A stretch of 12,212 nt of DNA from Gemmatimonadota bacterium. GTDB taxonomy: Bacteria; Gemmatimonadota; Gemmatimonadetes; Gemmatimonadales; Gemmatimonadaceae. Position 1 is the stretch's first letter. Every line of letters starts with the position of its first letter. Made by a program: the position numbers and the translations under genes. The notes beneath the pieces were generated by a model that worked only from the letters and a program-made list of their open reading frames with translations, was not told where the DNA came from and did not search any database. Positions 1 to 7,765 of the stretch are shown one piece after another. The DNA lies in the NCBI GenBank assembly GCA_031127185.1, contig JARIET010000054.1, positions 1-12,212 of the forward strand. The letters are read 5' to 3'.

Positions 1-1
1 C

Positions 2-1792
2 AGTCTCACCATTACGGGTACGGTGCGGAATACCTGCACGACGCAGGTAGCCGATCCGCCCGAAATGAAGTTGGTCGCCTCAACCGTTTCGATAACGAAC
101 GCGCGACTCGAGCCGGCAGGCGCACTCACCGTTACGAACGATTCCACGATCACCGAGGCATCGATCGGCGGCGGCGCGGGTGGCGCGTTGCGTGCGTCGG
201 CTGGAACGCCCACAAGCGTGACCGGACTCGCGAACCAAACGGTGCAGTCGTGCCGGTTTGAGGGGGCGGCACTGGTAGGGCGCGATGGAGCGTTCGGGGC
301 TGCTGGCACGACGCTTGGCGGTCCCGGCAGGAACGGCCAGAACGTTACGGTGTCCTGCCGGGGAAATCTTGTGATGTCGGGAACCTCGATCTATTCCGGA
401 TCGGGAGGTTTCGGTGGGTCGGCTACCGTCGATGGTGCAGCGCCGGTGGCGGTTGGAGGCGACGGAGGGTCAGGGGGCCGCATTCTCATTCTCGTGACAG
501 GGGCCATCGCGTTCGGCTCGGGAGTACAGATGAACGCAGGTTCCGCCGGCGCTGGGGGCGGCGCGTTGGCCCGTTCCACGGTCGACGGCGGCGCAGCGAC
601 GGCGACTGGCGGGCGAGGTGGCGTGGGCTCGCCCGCCGGCGGCAGTCCGATCGCGATCAAGGCCGGCGGGGGCATTTCATCGAGCGGCGCTGTGGTGTTC
701 AATCTTCCGCTCGGTGGAACTGGCGGAAACGCGACCGCCCTGGCGCGTGCCGGCGTCAATGCGTCCGGTGGGACTCCAGCCGGGGCGGGCGGCGTGGCGA
801 CGGCGACCGGTGGCAGCGGCGGAAGCGTGGCGGGCGCGATGATCCTCACCGGCGGTGGCGGGTTTACCGGGTTCACGTACGCCTTTGGGTCGGTTATCGC
901 CCGCGGCGGAGATGGCGGCCGTGCGGAAGCGGCATCAGGCATCGGCGGCAACGGCGACGTTCTGCGCCCGACCGGCGGAACCGGGGGCAACGCCGTGGCG
1001 ACTGGAGGTGCCGGCGGAAACGGCACGATCACAGACTGGCTCGCGCAACCGCGCGCCGATGGCGGAAACGGCGGAATCGCCCTCGTGGTCGACGGTGGCG
1101 GTGGGCGCGGTTTCTCTGACTGTGAGTCCGGGGGCGCTGTTCGCTCCGGTGGTGGCGGCGGCCTCGCCGGATCAGCCACCGGGCAAGGTGGTGCGGCCGG
1201 GACCGGCGGTGTTCTCGCAGGATTGGCTGGCCGGATTGAGATTGAGAGTTTCGGGAACGGCGGTGCGGGAGGTGCCGGCGTAGGTCCCGGCGCAGGCGGG
1301 CCAGCCGGCACCGACGGCACCAGCGGCGCGAAATCGGTGAGCGAATCGTTCGCCTCCGGCACCGACGGCGCGGCGTGCCCTGTCTCTCGGCTCACCGCAA
1401 CCTGGACCGTCCCCGCCGGTGGCGATCCCAATGACCATTTTCTGTTCGTGCTGTTTCAGGGTCTCACGACGCTGAACTTCAACCGCACCGGTAGCGCTTC
1501 ACTCGTGGCGGGCCTTCCGGGGAATCGCGCGTCCGTACTCGGACCCACGCCGATCACCGTGACCGGCGCCTCGCCATGGGTCACGCTCACCGGCACGATG
1601 TCCCCAACGGGTGCGGTCACTGCCACGGGAACGGGCACAGTCGCCGGATACGCAGGAACGCAGGTCCGTATGAGCGGCACCATCACCGATGGAGTATTCA
1701 CCGGCACCGTTGTCGCGGGCGACCAAACGCCGCAAACGCTACCGGGTGGTGGGATTACCTATTCACTGACCGGGCCCGTGCGCGTGCCGTAG
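2..1792 (+). CDS. Glycine-rich repeat surface/exported protein (5' end missing)
   Basis: The reading frame is open from base 2 to the TAG at 1790-1792, so the true start lies upstream of the window. A GTG at 23 is possible but it sits inside an apparently coding Thr/Val-rich stretch. Residue numbers below count from that GTG. Residues 1-140 are Ser/Thr/Gly-rich with cysteines at 5, 77 and 112. Residues 145-417 carry repeated GGxGG units separated by short hydrophobic or Ala/Thr strands, such as RILILVTGAIAFGSG, suggesting a glycine-rich beta-solenoid or beta-roll. Residues 455-589 form a different, beta-rich C-terminal domain with alternating Val/Thr strands ending in GGGITYSLTGPV. No catalytic motif is visible and no membrane segment is seen in the part present. 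An extracellular structural or adhesive role is inference. Codon use (GC-rich third positions) matches the neighbours. It ends towards the paa operon, with a hairpin between. Confidence 0.8.
   Translation, partial: SLTITGTVRNTCTTQVADPPEMKLVASTVSITNARLEPAGALTVTNDSTITEASIGGGAGGALRASAGTPTSVTGLANQTVQSCRFEGAALVGRDGAFGAAGTTLGGPGRNGQNVTVSCRGNLVMSGTSIYSGSGGFGGSATVDGAAPVAVGGDGGSGGRILILVTGAIAFGSGVQMNAGSAGAGGGALARSTVDGGAATATGGRGGVGSPAGGSPIAIKAGGGISSSGAVVFNLPLGGTGGNATALARAGVNASGGTPAGAGGVATATGGSGGSVAGAMILTGGGGFTGFTYAFGSVIARGGDGGRAEAASGIGGNGDVLRPTGGTGGNAVATGGAGGNGTITDWLAQPRADGGNGGIALVVDGGGGRGFSDCESGGAVRSGGGGGLAGSATGQGGAAGTGGVLAGLAGRIEIESFGNGGAGGAGVGPGAGGPAGTDGTSGAKSVSESFASGTDGAACPVSRLTATWTVPAGGDPNDHFLFVLFQGLTTLNFNRTGSASLVAGLPGNRASVLGPTPITVTGASPWVTLTGTMSPTGAVTATGTGTVAGYAGTQVRMSGTITDGVFTGTVVAGDQTPQTLPGGGITYSLTGPVRVP
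455..1273 (+). repeat. GGxGG repeat region within the glycine-rich gene
   Basis: At least nine degenerate GGxGG units are visible in the protein: GGDGG, GGRGG, GGTGG, GGSGG, GGDGG, GGTGG, GGAGG, GGNGG, GGAGG. They fall at residues 145, 196, 231, 263, 295, 318, 328, 347 and 413, counting from the GTG at base 23. Three consecutive units are 32 residues apart (231, 263, 295). Related DNA blocks recur, such as the GCGACGGCGAC(C/T)GG core near 594-610 and 798-812. The units are diverged, so this is an old protein repeat and not a recent tandem duplication. Confidence 0.65.
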
Positions 1793-1802
1793 CGTGTGTC
1801 CG

Positions 1803-1857
1803 TGCGGACGGGGTCTCGGCCCGATGATCCAACCGATGGAGCCGAGACCCGTCCGCA
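1803..1857. terminator. Hairpin between convergent genes, probable bidirectional terminator
   Basis: The left arm TGCGGACGGGGTCTCGGC (1803-1820) pairs with GCCGAGACCCGTCCGCA (1841-1857) over 17 bp with one bulged G; the loop is 20 nt. It fills most of the 71-bp gap between the stop of the glycine-rich gene (1792) and the stop of paaZ (1864). It could therefore serve both strands. Neither side has a proper T-tract; the + side has only TTTT at about 1869-1872. Termination is inferred from position and stem strength. Confidence 0.75.
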
Positions 1858-1863
1858 AGCCCG

Positions 1864-3942
1864 TTAGCCTTTTCGCCGCACCAGCGTGAGGATGGTGTAC
1901 ACGGCGCACGACTCGTCGTTCTGGTTCTTCACCTCGACGTCCCAATGCACCACGCCCTGCGGAACGGTATCCGGTAGCTGCTCCTTCCACGTCTTCTGCT
2001 TGACGGTGAGGCGCACCTTGATGGTGTCGCCGGGATACACCGGCTTGGTGAAGCGGAGATTCTCGAGGCCGTAGTTCGCCATCACGGGCCCAAGCGCCGG
2101 GTCCACGAAGAGTCCAGCCGCAGCACTGATGATGAAGTAGCCGTGGGCCACGCGCTTCTCGAACACGCCGTGCGCCTTGGCCTCGTCGTCGTTCATGTGC
2201 GCGTAGAACACGTCGCCCGAAAGCGCCGCGAACTTTTCGACGTCGTCTAGCGTGATCGTGCGTGTGCCGGTGATCAGCGTGTCGCCAACCTCAAGCTCCT
2301 CGAAGTACCGCCGGAAGGGATGCACGCCGCCGGTCTTCTGCTCTGCGCCCTGCAGGTACTCGCGTACCACGCGTGTGAGCGTCGAGGGCGAACCCTGGAG
2401 CGCCGTGCGCTGCATGTAATGGAGTACGCCGCGCACGCCGCCCATCTCTTCGCCGCCGCCGGCGCGGCCGGGGCCACCGTGCACGAGCTGCGGCATCGGC
2501 GACCCATGGCCTGTGCTCTCCCTGGCTGTGTGTCGGTTGGCCATCAGCAGTCGCCCGTGATACGCAGCGACGCCGAGTGCCACTTTGCGCGCCGTGTCGT
2601 CGTTCGCGGTGAACACTGATCCGCAGAGCGAGCCGCGTCCCTTGCGAGCCAGCGCGATCGCGTCGTCCACGTTCTTGTACGGCATCACCGTGTTCACCGG
2701 CCCGAACGCTTCCACGTCGTGCGGCTCGCTCGATGCGAACGGATCCTTGCTGCAGAAGAGCAGGGAAGGGAAGAATGCGCCCTTCGCCCGGTCCGCACCG
2801 ACGACTTCGTAGTCGTCCATTGAACCGTACACATGCTCGGCCACCCCGGCAATTCGGTTCACGCTCTTCTGCACCTCGCTCACCTGCGGGGCGCCAGCGA
2901 GCGGACCCATACGCACGCCGTCTACAGCGGGGTCTCCGATCTTCACACCTGCCAAGCGCTTGGAGAGCGCACCGATCACATCGGCAACCATCGCCTCGGG
3001 CACAAAGGTGCGGCGAATGGCCGTGCACTTCTGCCCGGCCTTCGTTGTCATCTCGTTGGCAACCTCTTTAATGAAGAGGTCGAACTCTTCCGTGCCGGGA
3101 GCCGCGTCTGGGCCAAGCATCGAGAAGTTGAGTGAGTCGGCTTCCTGGTTGAATCGGACGTTGTTGGAAAGGATCGCCTTGTTGGCCTTGAGCAGCTGGC
3201 CCGTGTACGCCGATCCGGTGAAGGCCACCGCGCACTGCTCGTCGAGGTGATCGAGCAGGTCACCCGCGCTGCCGCAGAGGAGCTGGATGGCGCCAGCGGG
3301 GAAGATCCCGCTGGCGACCATCTCCGCGAAGACGCTCTCGGTCAGGAAGCTCGTGAGCGTCGCGGGCTTCACGATCGCGGGCACGCCCGCGAGCAGCGTA
3401 GGCGCGAGCTTTTCGAGCATTCCCCACACGGGGAAGTTGAAGGCGTTGATGTGCACTGCAACGCCTTCGATCGGCACGCAGATGTGCTTGCCGATGAACG
3501 AGCCGCCCTTGGAGAGCGCCTCAGTCGTGCCCTCCACATGGTAGGTCTCGTTCGGAAAATCGCGGCGCCCACGCGAGGCGTACGCGAACAGCGTGCCGAT
3601 GCCGCCCTCGATGTCCACCCAGCCGTCGCGCTTCGTGGCGCCGGTGGCGGCCGAGATGCGGTAGAACTCGTCCTTCTGTTCCATCAGGTGCTTGGCCATC
3701 GCCTTCAGCATCAGCGCGCGCTGGTGGAACGTCATCGCGCGGAGCGTCGGCCCGCCCACGGTGCGCGCGTGTTCCACCACGCGCTTGAAGTCGATTCCGC
3801 CCGTGCTCGCTTCGGCGAACTGTACACCGGTCACAGCGTGGACGATCGGCGCGGCTTTGCCCGTTCCGGTCACCCATTCGCCGGAGACGTAGTTCAGGAG
3901 GCGGCGCGGTTGGGCGCCGGTGAGGTCGAGAGGTTTTACCAT
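1864..3942 (-). CDS. paaZ: Bifunctional oxepin-CoA hydrolase / 3-oxo-5,6-dehydrosuberyl-CoA semialdehyde dehydrogenase
   Basis: PaaZ opens the oxepin-CoA ring and oxidises the resulting semialdehyde with NADP+ in the phenylacetate pathway (family knowledge). The 692-residue protein is close to the E. coli enzyme (about 680). Residues about 10-530 are an aldehyde dehydrogenase domain with the general-base Glu267 in FNQEADSLN and the nucleophile Cys306 in [10 protein letters not shown]. Residues about 545-690 are a MaoC-like hydratase domain with Asp577 and His582 in [11 protein letters not shown]. The Asp-His spacing of five matches the known catalytic pair. The chosen start (MVKPLDL) lies 2 nt after the paaJ stop (TGACAATG) with no clear Shine-Dalgarno, so translational coupling is likely. 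A longer frame starts at 3993 but would only add residues overlapping paaJ. It is the last gene of the operon and both active sites are intact. Confidence 0.95.
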   Translation of the reverse strand: MVKPLDLTGAQPRRLLNYVSGEWVTGTGKAAPIVHAVTGVQFAEASTGGIDFKRVVEHARTVGGPTLRAMTFHQRALMLKAMAKHLMEQKDEFYRISAATGATKRDGWVDIEGGIGTLFAYASRGRRDFPNETYHVEGTTEALSKGGSFIGKHICVPIEGVAVHINAFNFPVWGMLEKLAPTLLAGVPAIVKPATLTSFLTESVFAEMVASGIFPAGAIQLLCGSAGDLLDHLDEQCAVAFTGSAYTGQLLKANKAILSNNVRFNQEADSLNFSMLGPDAAPGTEEFDLFIKEVANEMTTKAGQKCTAIRRTFVPEAMVADVIGALSKRLAGVKIGDPAVDGVRMGPLAGAPQVSEVQKSVNRIAGVAEHVYGSMDDYEVVGADRAKGAFFPSLLFCSKDPFASSEPHDVEAFGPVNTVMPYKNVDDAIALARKGRGSLCGSVFTANDDTARKVALGVAAYHGRLLMANRHTARESTGHGSPMPQLVHGGPGRAGGGEEMGGVRGVLHYMQRTALQGSPSTLTRVVREYLQGAEQKTGGVHPFRRYFEELEVGDTLITGTRTITLDDVEKFAALSGDVFYAHMNDDEAKAHGVFEKRVAHGYFIISAAAGLFVDPALGPVMANYGLENLRFTKPVYPGDTIKVRLTVKQKTWKEQLPDTVPQGVVHWDVEVKNQNDESCAVYTILTLVRRKG

Positions 3943-3944
3943 TG

Positions 3945-5174
3945 TCAGACCCGTTCGATAATCGTCGCCATCCCCTGGCCGACGCCAATGCACATGGTGC
4001 AGAGCGCGTACTGCGACTGGCGGTACTCGAGCTGGCGCATCGCCGTGAGAATGAGCCGCGCTCCGCTCATGCCGAGCGGGTGGCCTAGCGCAATCGCACC
4101 GCCGTACGGATTCACGCGTGAGTCGTCATCGGCAAGCCCGAGTTCGCGCAGGCAGGCAATCGCCTGAGCGGCGAAGGCCTCGTTCAACTCGATGATGTTC
4201 ATCCTGTCCAGCGTGAGCCCCGCGCGCTCCAGCGCCTTCCGCGTGGCCGGCACGGGACCCATGCCCATGATCCGCGGTTCCACACCAGCTACCGCCGCCG
4301 TGACAATCCGCGCGCGCGGCGTGAGCCCGAACCGCTTCACTGCATCGCCCGAGGCAATCAGCAGCGCGGCCGCGCCGTCGTTGAGCCCGCTCGCGTTGCC
4401 CGCCGTGACCGAGCCGTTGCCGTCCGTCCGGAACGCCGGGTTCAGCTTCGCGAGCCCCTCGAGCGTTGTGTTCGGCCGAATGAATTCGTCCGTCTCGATC
4501 TTCTTGGGATCGCCCTTCTTCTGCGCGAGCTCCACCGGCACTATTTCCGGCTTGAATCGCCCGGCTTCCCGCGCCGCGGACGCCTTGGTCTGCGAACGCA
4601 CGGCAAAGGCATCCTGTTCGTCGCGGCGGATTCCGAACTGCTCCGCGACGTTCTCTGCGGTCTGCCCCATGGAATCAGTGCCATACTTGGCCTTCATCGC
4701 CGGATTCACAAACCGCCAGCCAAGCGATGTATCGAAAAACTCCAGGTCGCGCGCAAACGCCTTCGATCCCTTGCTGAACACGTACGGCGCGCGCGTCATC
4801 GACTCGACGCCGCCGGCCACAAAGAGATCGCCGTGCCCGCTCGCAATCGCCCGCGCCGCACTCGCCACCGCGCTCATGCCAGACGCACAGAGCCGGTTCA
4901 TCGTCTCCCCTGGCACCGTTACTGGTAACCCCGCAAGCAGCAGCGACATCCGGGCCACGTTCCGGTTGTCCTCGCCCGCCTGATTGGCGCAGCCGAAGAT
5001 CACGTCTTCGATCGCGGCAGGATCCACCGACGCGTTGCGCTTGAGCAGTTCACGGATCACGTGCCCGCCGAGGTCGTCCGGGCGCACATCGCAGAGCGAG
5101 CCGCCAATATTGCCGATCGGCGTGCGCACGCCGTCAATGATGAACGCTTCTGTTGTCGTTGATGCGGAGGCCAC
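3945..5174 (-). CDS. paaJ: 3-oxoadipyl-CoA / 3-oxo-5,6-dehydrosuberyl-CoA thiolase
   Basis: This thiolase uses CoA to cleave 3-oxo-5,6-dehydrosuberyl-CoA and then 3-oxoadipyl-CoA, releasing acetyl-CoA and finally succinyl-CoA (family knowledge). The 409-residue product has all thiolase marks: nucleophile Cys96 in NRLCASGM, NEAFA at 331-335, His365 in ALGHPLGMSGAR, and Cys395 in CIGVGQG. Length fits E. coli PaaJ (about 401). The start is taken as GTG at 5174, 16 nt after the paaI stop. No in-frame ATG exists near the N-terminus, since the next Met is at residue 76, and the conserved sequence begins at EAFIIDGVRTP. The frame is open to 5252, but those codons overlap the 3' end of paaI and look non-coding. 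The GTG is preceded by a weak GAG. A general acetyl-CoA acetyltransferase is the alternative; the neighbours argue for PaaJ. Confidence 0.93.
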   Translation of the reverse strand: MASASTTTEAFIIDGVRTPIGNIGGSLCDVRPDDLGGHVIRELLKRNASVDPAAIEDVIFGCANQAGEDNRNVARMSLLLAGLPVTVPGETMNRLCASGMSAVASAARAIASGHGDLFVAGGVESMTRAPYVFSKGSKAFARDLEFFDTSLGWRFVNPAMKAKYGTDSMGQTAENVAEQFGIRRDEQDAFAVRSQTKASAAREAGRFKPEIVPVELAQKKGDPKKIETDEFIRPNTTLEGLAKLNPAFRTDGNGSVTAGNASGLNDGAAALLIASGDAVKRFGLTPRARIVTAAVAGVEPRIMGMGPVPATRKALERAGLTLDRMNIIELNEAFAAQAIACLRELGLADDDSRVNPYGGAIALGHPLGMSGARLILTAMRQLEYRQSQYALCTMCIGVGQGMATIIERV

Positions 5175-5190
5175 GGTCTGCTCGGATGTC

Positions 5191-5658
5191 TTACTTGGGG
5201 TGTTCAGTCTTCGTCTTGTACGCCGTGCCGCGGAAGAGCGCCACGACCGCATCCTTCTGATTCTTCACCACCGCGCGATAGTAGCCGAGGCGGTTCGATT
5301 CGCTCTCGGACTCGGCGGTCGCCGTCAACACATCGCCCACGCGAATGGCAATGGGATACGTGATCGAGTTCTCAATGCTCACCGTAACCTTGCCATGCGT
5401 GTTGCAGGCAAAGGCAAAGGCGCTGTCGGCCACCGCAAAAGCGATGGCGCCGTGCACCACGCCAAATCCGTTCACCATCTCGGGACGTACCGTCATGCGA
5501 ACGGTCGCCGTACGCGGACGCACATCCACAACCGTCAGCCCGAGCCACTGGCTGAAGAGATCGCGCGACATCATCCCAGCTACAATGCGCTCCGCATCGA
5601 GCTGATCGTTCTTCACGCGCGCGCGTGGCGCACGCTTCGACTCAGACTTCGCCATCAT
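5191..5658 (-). CDS. paaI: Hydroxyphenylacetyl-CoA thioesterase PaaI (hotdog fold)
   Basis: PaaI is the hotdog-fold thioesterase of the phenylacetate pathway. It is thought to rescue CoA when ring-hydroxylated or epoxidised phenylacetyl-CoA accumulates (family knowledge). The 155-residue protein shows the PaaI signature: MVNGFGVVHGAIAFAVADSA at 61-80, with Asn63, His69-Gly70 and the predicted catalytic Asp78, followed by FAFACNTHG. A second strand block, ITYPIAIRVGDVLTATA, is at 99-115. The first 20 residues form a basic extension (KSESKRAPRARVK) beyond the usual family start. Two ATGs stand in tandem (5658 and 5655). The first is chosen because a GGGAGG lies 8 nt upstream of it. The ATG overlaps the paaH stop by 4 nt (ATGA). 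Confidence 0.92.
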   Translation of the reverse strand: MMAKSESKRAPRARVKNDQLDAERIVAGMMSRDLFSQWLGLTVVDVRPRTATVRMTVRPEMVNGFGVVHGAIAFAVADSAFAFACNTHGKVTVSIENSITYPIAIRVGDVLTATAESESESNRLGYYRAVVKNQKDAVVALFRGTAYKTKTEHPK

Positions 5659-6884
5659 CCGTGAAACCTCCCTTTCGCCAACGCGAGCCTTCTCAGGAGT
5701 GGGCTCGGCCGGTATCGGTCTTCTCCGTATTCAGCCTGCAGGGCTACCAGTCGGTCGAATGCCCAGGTTGGGCCAAGCTCATCGGACCACGCCAGCAATC
5801 CCTTCGGATAATTCACGCCCTTCTGCATCGCGAGATCCACGTCGCTCGCGGTGGCCACCCGGTAGAACACCGCATCCGCGGCTTCGTTGATCAGCATGGA
5901 CAACACCCGTTCAGAGATCAGGGTGCAGAGTTCAGGGTTGGTTGAGGGTGCTGGGTTGGGCGTGCCGTCGTACCGATAAAAGCCGCGACCGGTTTTGCGG
6001 CCGAGGAACCCTGCGTCTACCAGTCGCTTCTGCGAGAGCGAGGGTTTGTACCGCGGCTCCCAGAACGAACTCTCATACATCCCGCGCGTCACGGCGAAGT
6101 TCACGTCGTGGCCAATGAAGTCCATCAGCTCAAACGGACCCATCTTGAATCCGCCGAGATGCTTCATCGCCCAGTCGATCGTCGCACAGTCGGCGATGCC
6201 TTCGTCGTGAATCCGCAGTGCTTCGCCGTAGTACGGGCGCGCCACGCGATTGACGATGAATCCCGGCGTGTCCGCGGCCTGCACGGTCGTCTTCTTCCAC
6301 GAGTCCACCAGCACGCGCGTTCCTTCGAGCACGCTCGGGCTTGTCCCCATCCAGGGCACAATCTCCACTAGCGGCATCACCGGCGCCGGATTGAAGAAGT
6401 GCACGCCAATCACGCGCTCAGGCCGCACACAGGCGCTCGCGATCGAGGCCACGCTCAGCGACGACGTGTTTGTCGCGAGCACGGCGTTCGGTTCCAGCAC
6501 CGCAGCCAGGCGGCCAAAGAGCGCCTGCTTGGCACCGAGATCTTCATGGATGGCCTCGATCACCATTGAGCACTCGCGATAGGCCGAGAGATCCATCCCG
6601 AGCGGCTCTTCAAAGAAGTCGATGCGGGAGAGAATCATTCCGCGCTTTTGCGCATCGAGTTTGCCTTTCTCGACCAGTTTGTCGAGCGACGTTCGGATAT
6701 TGTCCTGCGCGCGGCGCACCGCGCCGGCCATCGCGTCACCCAGAAGCACGTAGTAGCCCGCCGCCGCAGCCACCTGGGCGATGCCGCTGCCCATGGCCCC
6801 GGCTCCCACCACGCCGATCCTGGTCTGGTGCGGCGCCGTGTTCACCAGCGCCCAGGCACCCGAATCGCGCATGGGCTCACTCAT
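5655..6884 (-). CDS. paaH: 3-hydroxyadipyl-CoA dehydrogenase (NAD+)
   Basis: PaaH oxidises 3-hydroxyadipyl-CoA to 3-oxoadipyl-CoA with NAD+ (family knowledge). The 409-residue protein has an N-terminal Rossmann domain with GVVGAGAMGSGIA (25-37). The 3-hydroxyacyl-CoA dehydrogenase active-site residues are Ser141 (TNTSSLS), His162 (GVHFFNPAPVM), Glu174 (PLVEIVP) and Asn212 (PGFIVNRVARP). All four are offset by +4 from the human HADH residues as I remember them. The first C-terminal helical domain spans about 208-305 and ends FLGRKTGRGFYRYDG. A second, partial 3HCDH C-terminal domain follows at about 318-405, as in PaaH-type enzymes and unlike short butyryl-type dehydrogenases. The ATG overlaps the paaG stop by 4 nt (ATGA) and the stop overlaps paaI likewise. 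Fatty-acid 3-hydroxyacyl-CoA dehydrogenase is the alternative, made unlikely by the operon. Confidence 0.92.
   Translation of the reverse strand: MSEPMRDSGAWALVNTAPHQTRIGVVGAGAMGSGIAQVAAAAGYYVLLGDAMAGAVRRAQDNIRTSLDKLVEKGKLDAQKRGMILSRIDFFEEPLGMDLSAYRECSMVIEAIHEDLGAKQALFGRLAAVLEPNAVLATNTSSLSVASIASACVRPERVIGVHFFNPAPVMPLVEIVPWMGTSPSVLEGTRVLVDSWKKTTVQAADTPGFIVNRVARPYYGEALRIHDEGIADCATIDWAMKHLGGFKMGPFELMDFIGHDVNFAVTRGMYESSFWEPRYKPSLSQKRLVDAGFLGRKTGRGFYRYDGTPNPAPSTNPELCTLISERVLSMLINEAADAVFYRVATASDVDLAMQKGVNYPKGLLAWSDELGPTWAFDRLVALQAEYGEDRYRPSPLLRRLALAKGRFHG
5667..5672 (-). promoter_or_regulatory. Shine-Dalgarno site of paaI
   Basis: GGGAGG on the - strand, 8 nt before the first of the two tandem paaI ATGs. 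It lies inside the 3' end of paaH. It is the clearest Shine-Dalgarno in the operon and decides the start at 5658 over 5655, where the spacing would be 11 nt. Confidence 0.7.
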
Positions 6885-7666
6885 TGACCCGTGAACCTCG
6901 GTGCACGTTTTTCCAGAAACGCCTTCACGCCCTCGGCGTAGTCAGCGGTCCCCCCCGCCTCGCGCTGGAGTTCTTCTTCAAAGTCGAGTTGTGCGTCGAG
7001 TGAGACGCCAAGTGACTTGTTGAACCCGCGCTTGATGAGGCCGAGGGCCCGCGTTGGCTGCGTGGCGAGGTGCCGGGCGCAGCCCGTCGCATCAGTCATC
7101 AGCGCGTCAGGCGCCACAACCTTATAGATGAGCCCCATCGCCATCGCCTGATCGGCCGGCAACTTCTCGGCGAGCATCGTGAGCGCCGTTGCGCGCTGCA
7201 ATCCCACGAGGCGGGGAAGGATGAACGTGCCCCCCGAATCAGGAATGACGCCGATCTTGGAGAACGATTGAATAAAGTTGGCGCCGCTCGCGGCGAACAC
7301 GATGTCGCAGGCAAATGCGAGATTCGCGCCGGCGCCCGCTGCCGTGCCGTTCACTGCGCATACCACCGGCTTTTCCAGCGTGCGGATCGCGCGGACGATG
7401 GGATTCCATGTGGTGCGGACGAAATCGCCCAGATCGGGCATCACGCCGTCCTTTGGCATCGCTTCGGCCAGGTCTTGCCCTGCGCAAAATCCGCGGCCGG
7501 CACCGGTCAGCAACACGGCGCGAACGCTCGAATCGGTTGAGGCCTGGGCGAGCGCAGCCTGCAGCTCAGCGGCCATCTCGGCGTTGAAGCTGTTGAGGAC
7601 GTCCGGGCGGTTCAGGGTTAACGCAAGGACGCCGTCCGTCTGATCGACAATGAGAGTGCCGGGCAT
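6881..7666 (-). CDS. paaG: 1,2-epoxyphenylacetyl-CoA isomerase (crotonase family)
   Basis: PaaG isomerises ring-1,2-epoxyphenylacetyl-CoA to oxepin-CoA, and also moves the double bond of a later intermediate (family knowledge). The 261-residue protein matches E. coli PaaG (262) closely: LTLNRPDVLNSFN (16-28), oxyanion-hole strand LLTGAGRGFCAGQDL (52-66), KPVVCAVNGTAAGAGA (99-114), IGVIPDSGGTFILPR (138-152) with the predicted catalytic Asp143, and C-terminal FLEKRAPRFTGQ. The usual hydratase Glu pair is absent, which separates it from PaaF-type hydratases. The ATG at 7666 aligns with the E. coli N-terminus. A TTG at 7687 in the same frame adds seven residues and is less likely. The Shine-Dalgarno is poor, since AAGG is only 1 nt from the ATG. 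It is the first gene of the paa run and sits 99 bp below the upstream lipoprotein gene. Confidence 0.94.
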   Translation of the reverse strand: MPGTLIVDQTDGVLALTLNRPDVLNSFNAEMAAELQAALAQASTDSSVRAVLLTGAGRGFCAGQDLAEAMPKDGVMPDLGDFVRTTWNPIVRAIRTLEKPVVCAVNGTAAGAGANLAFACDIVFAASGANFIQSFSKIGVIPDSGGTFILPRLVGLQRATALTMLAEKLPADQAMAMGLIYKVVAPDALMTDATGCARHLATQPTRALGLIKRGFNKSLGVSLDAQLDFEEELQREAGGTADYAEGVKAFLEKRAPRFTGQ

Positions 7667-7683
7667 CCTTGAAAGATACCGTC

Positions 7684-7697
7684 CCAACCGCGGTCGG
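7684..7697. promoter_or_regulatory. Candidate operator palindrome upstream of paaG (TetR/PaaR-type)
   Basis: CCAACCGCGGTCGG is symmetric at 12 of 14 positions around a perfect ACCGCGGT core. It lies 17 bp before the paaG ATG, in the only sizeable gap upstream of the paa run. TetR-family PaaR repressors that control paa genes outside the enterics bind short CG-centred palindromes of this general shape. From memory the Thermus consensus is C-N-AACG-NN-CGTT-N-G, which this site meets at 7 of 10 fixed positions. No regulator gene is in the window. In GC-rich DNA such a palindrome can arise by chance. Confidence 0.35.
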
Positions 7698-7765
7698 CGG
7701 CCCGGACACCCAACTGCTTGCAGCGTATCAGGTTACATGCAACTCTGCCGTGGTCCCGGGTACCC
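7698..7765. other. Remainder of the paaG leader, no gene seen
   Basis: This is non-coding sequence between the lipoprotein stop (7766) and paaG. It contains a second, weaker dyad, GTTACATGCAAC (7732-7743, 10 of 12 symmetric), and a GGGTACCC palindrome next to the lipoprotein stop. No convincing -35/-10 pair and no T-tract terminator is visible. Whether paaG has its own promoter or is read through from upstream cannot be decided from sequence alone. Confidence 0.4.

Noticed and set aside
391..1431. 346-aa open frame on the - strand
   Set aside because: It is a Pro/Ala-rich shadow of the glycine-rich repeat on the + strand (Gly codons read as Pro). It has no domain.
3247..4983. Long + strand open frames opposite paaZ and paaJ (3247-4167 and 4192-4983)
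   Set aside because: They have low-complexity or basic compositions with no recognisable motif and lie wholly antisense to two clearly conserved enzymes. GC-rich codon bias explains the lack of stops.
5175..5252. Extended N-terminus of paaJ starting at 5252
   Set aside because: The extra 26 residues are Arg/Ser-rich, overlap the 3' end of paaI, and are not like the thiolase family. The GTG at 5174 fits family length.
7667..7687. TTG start of paaG at 7687
   Set aside because: The ATG at 7666 aligns exactly with the E. coli PaaG N-terminus. The extension would also cover the palindrome.
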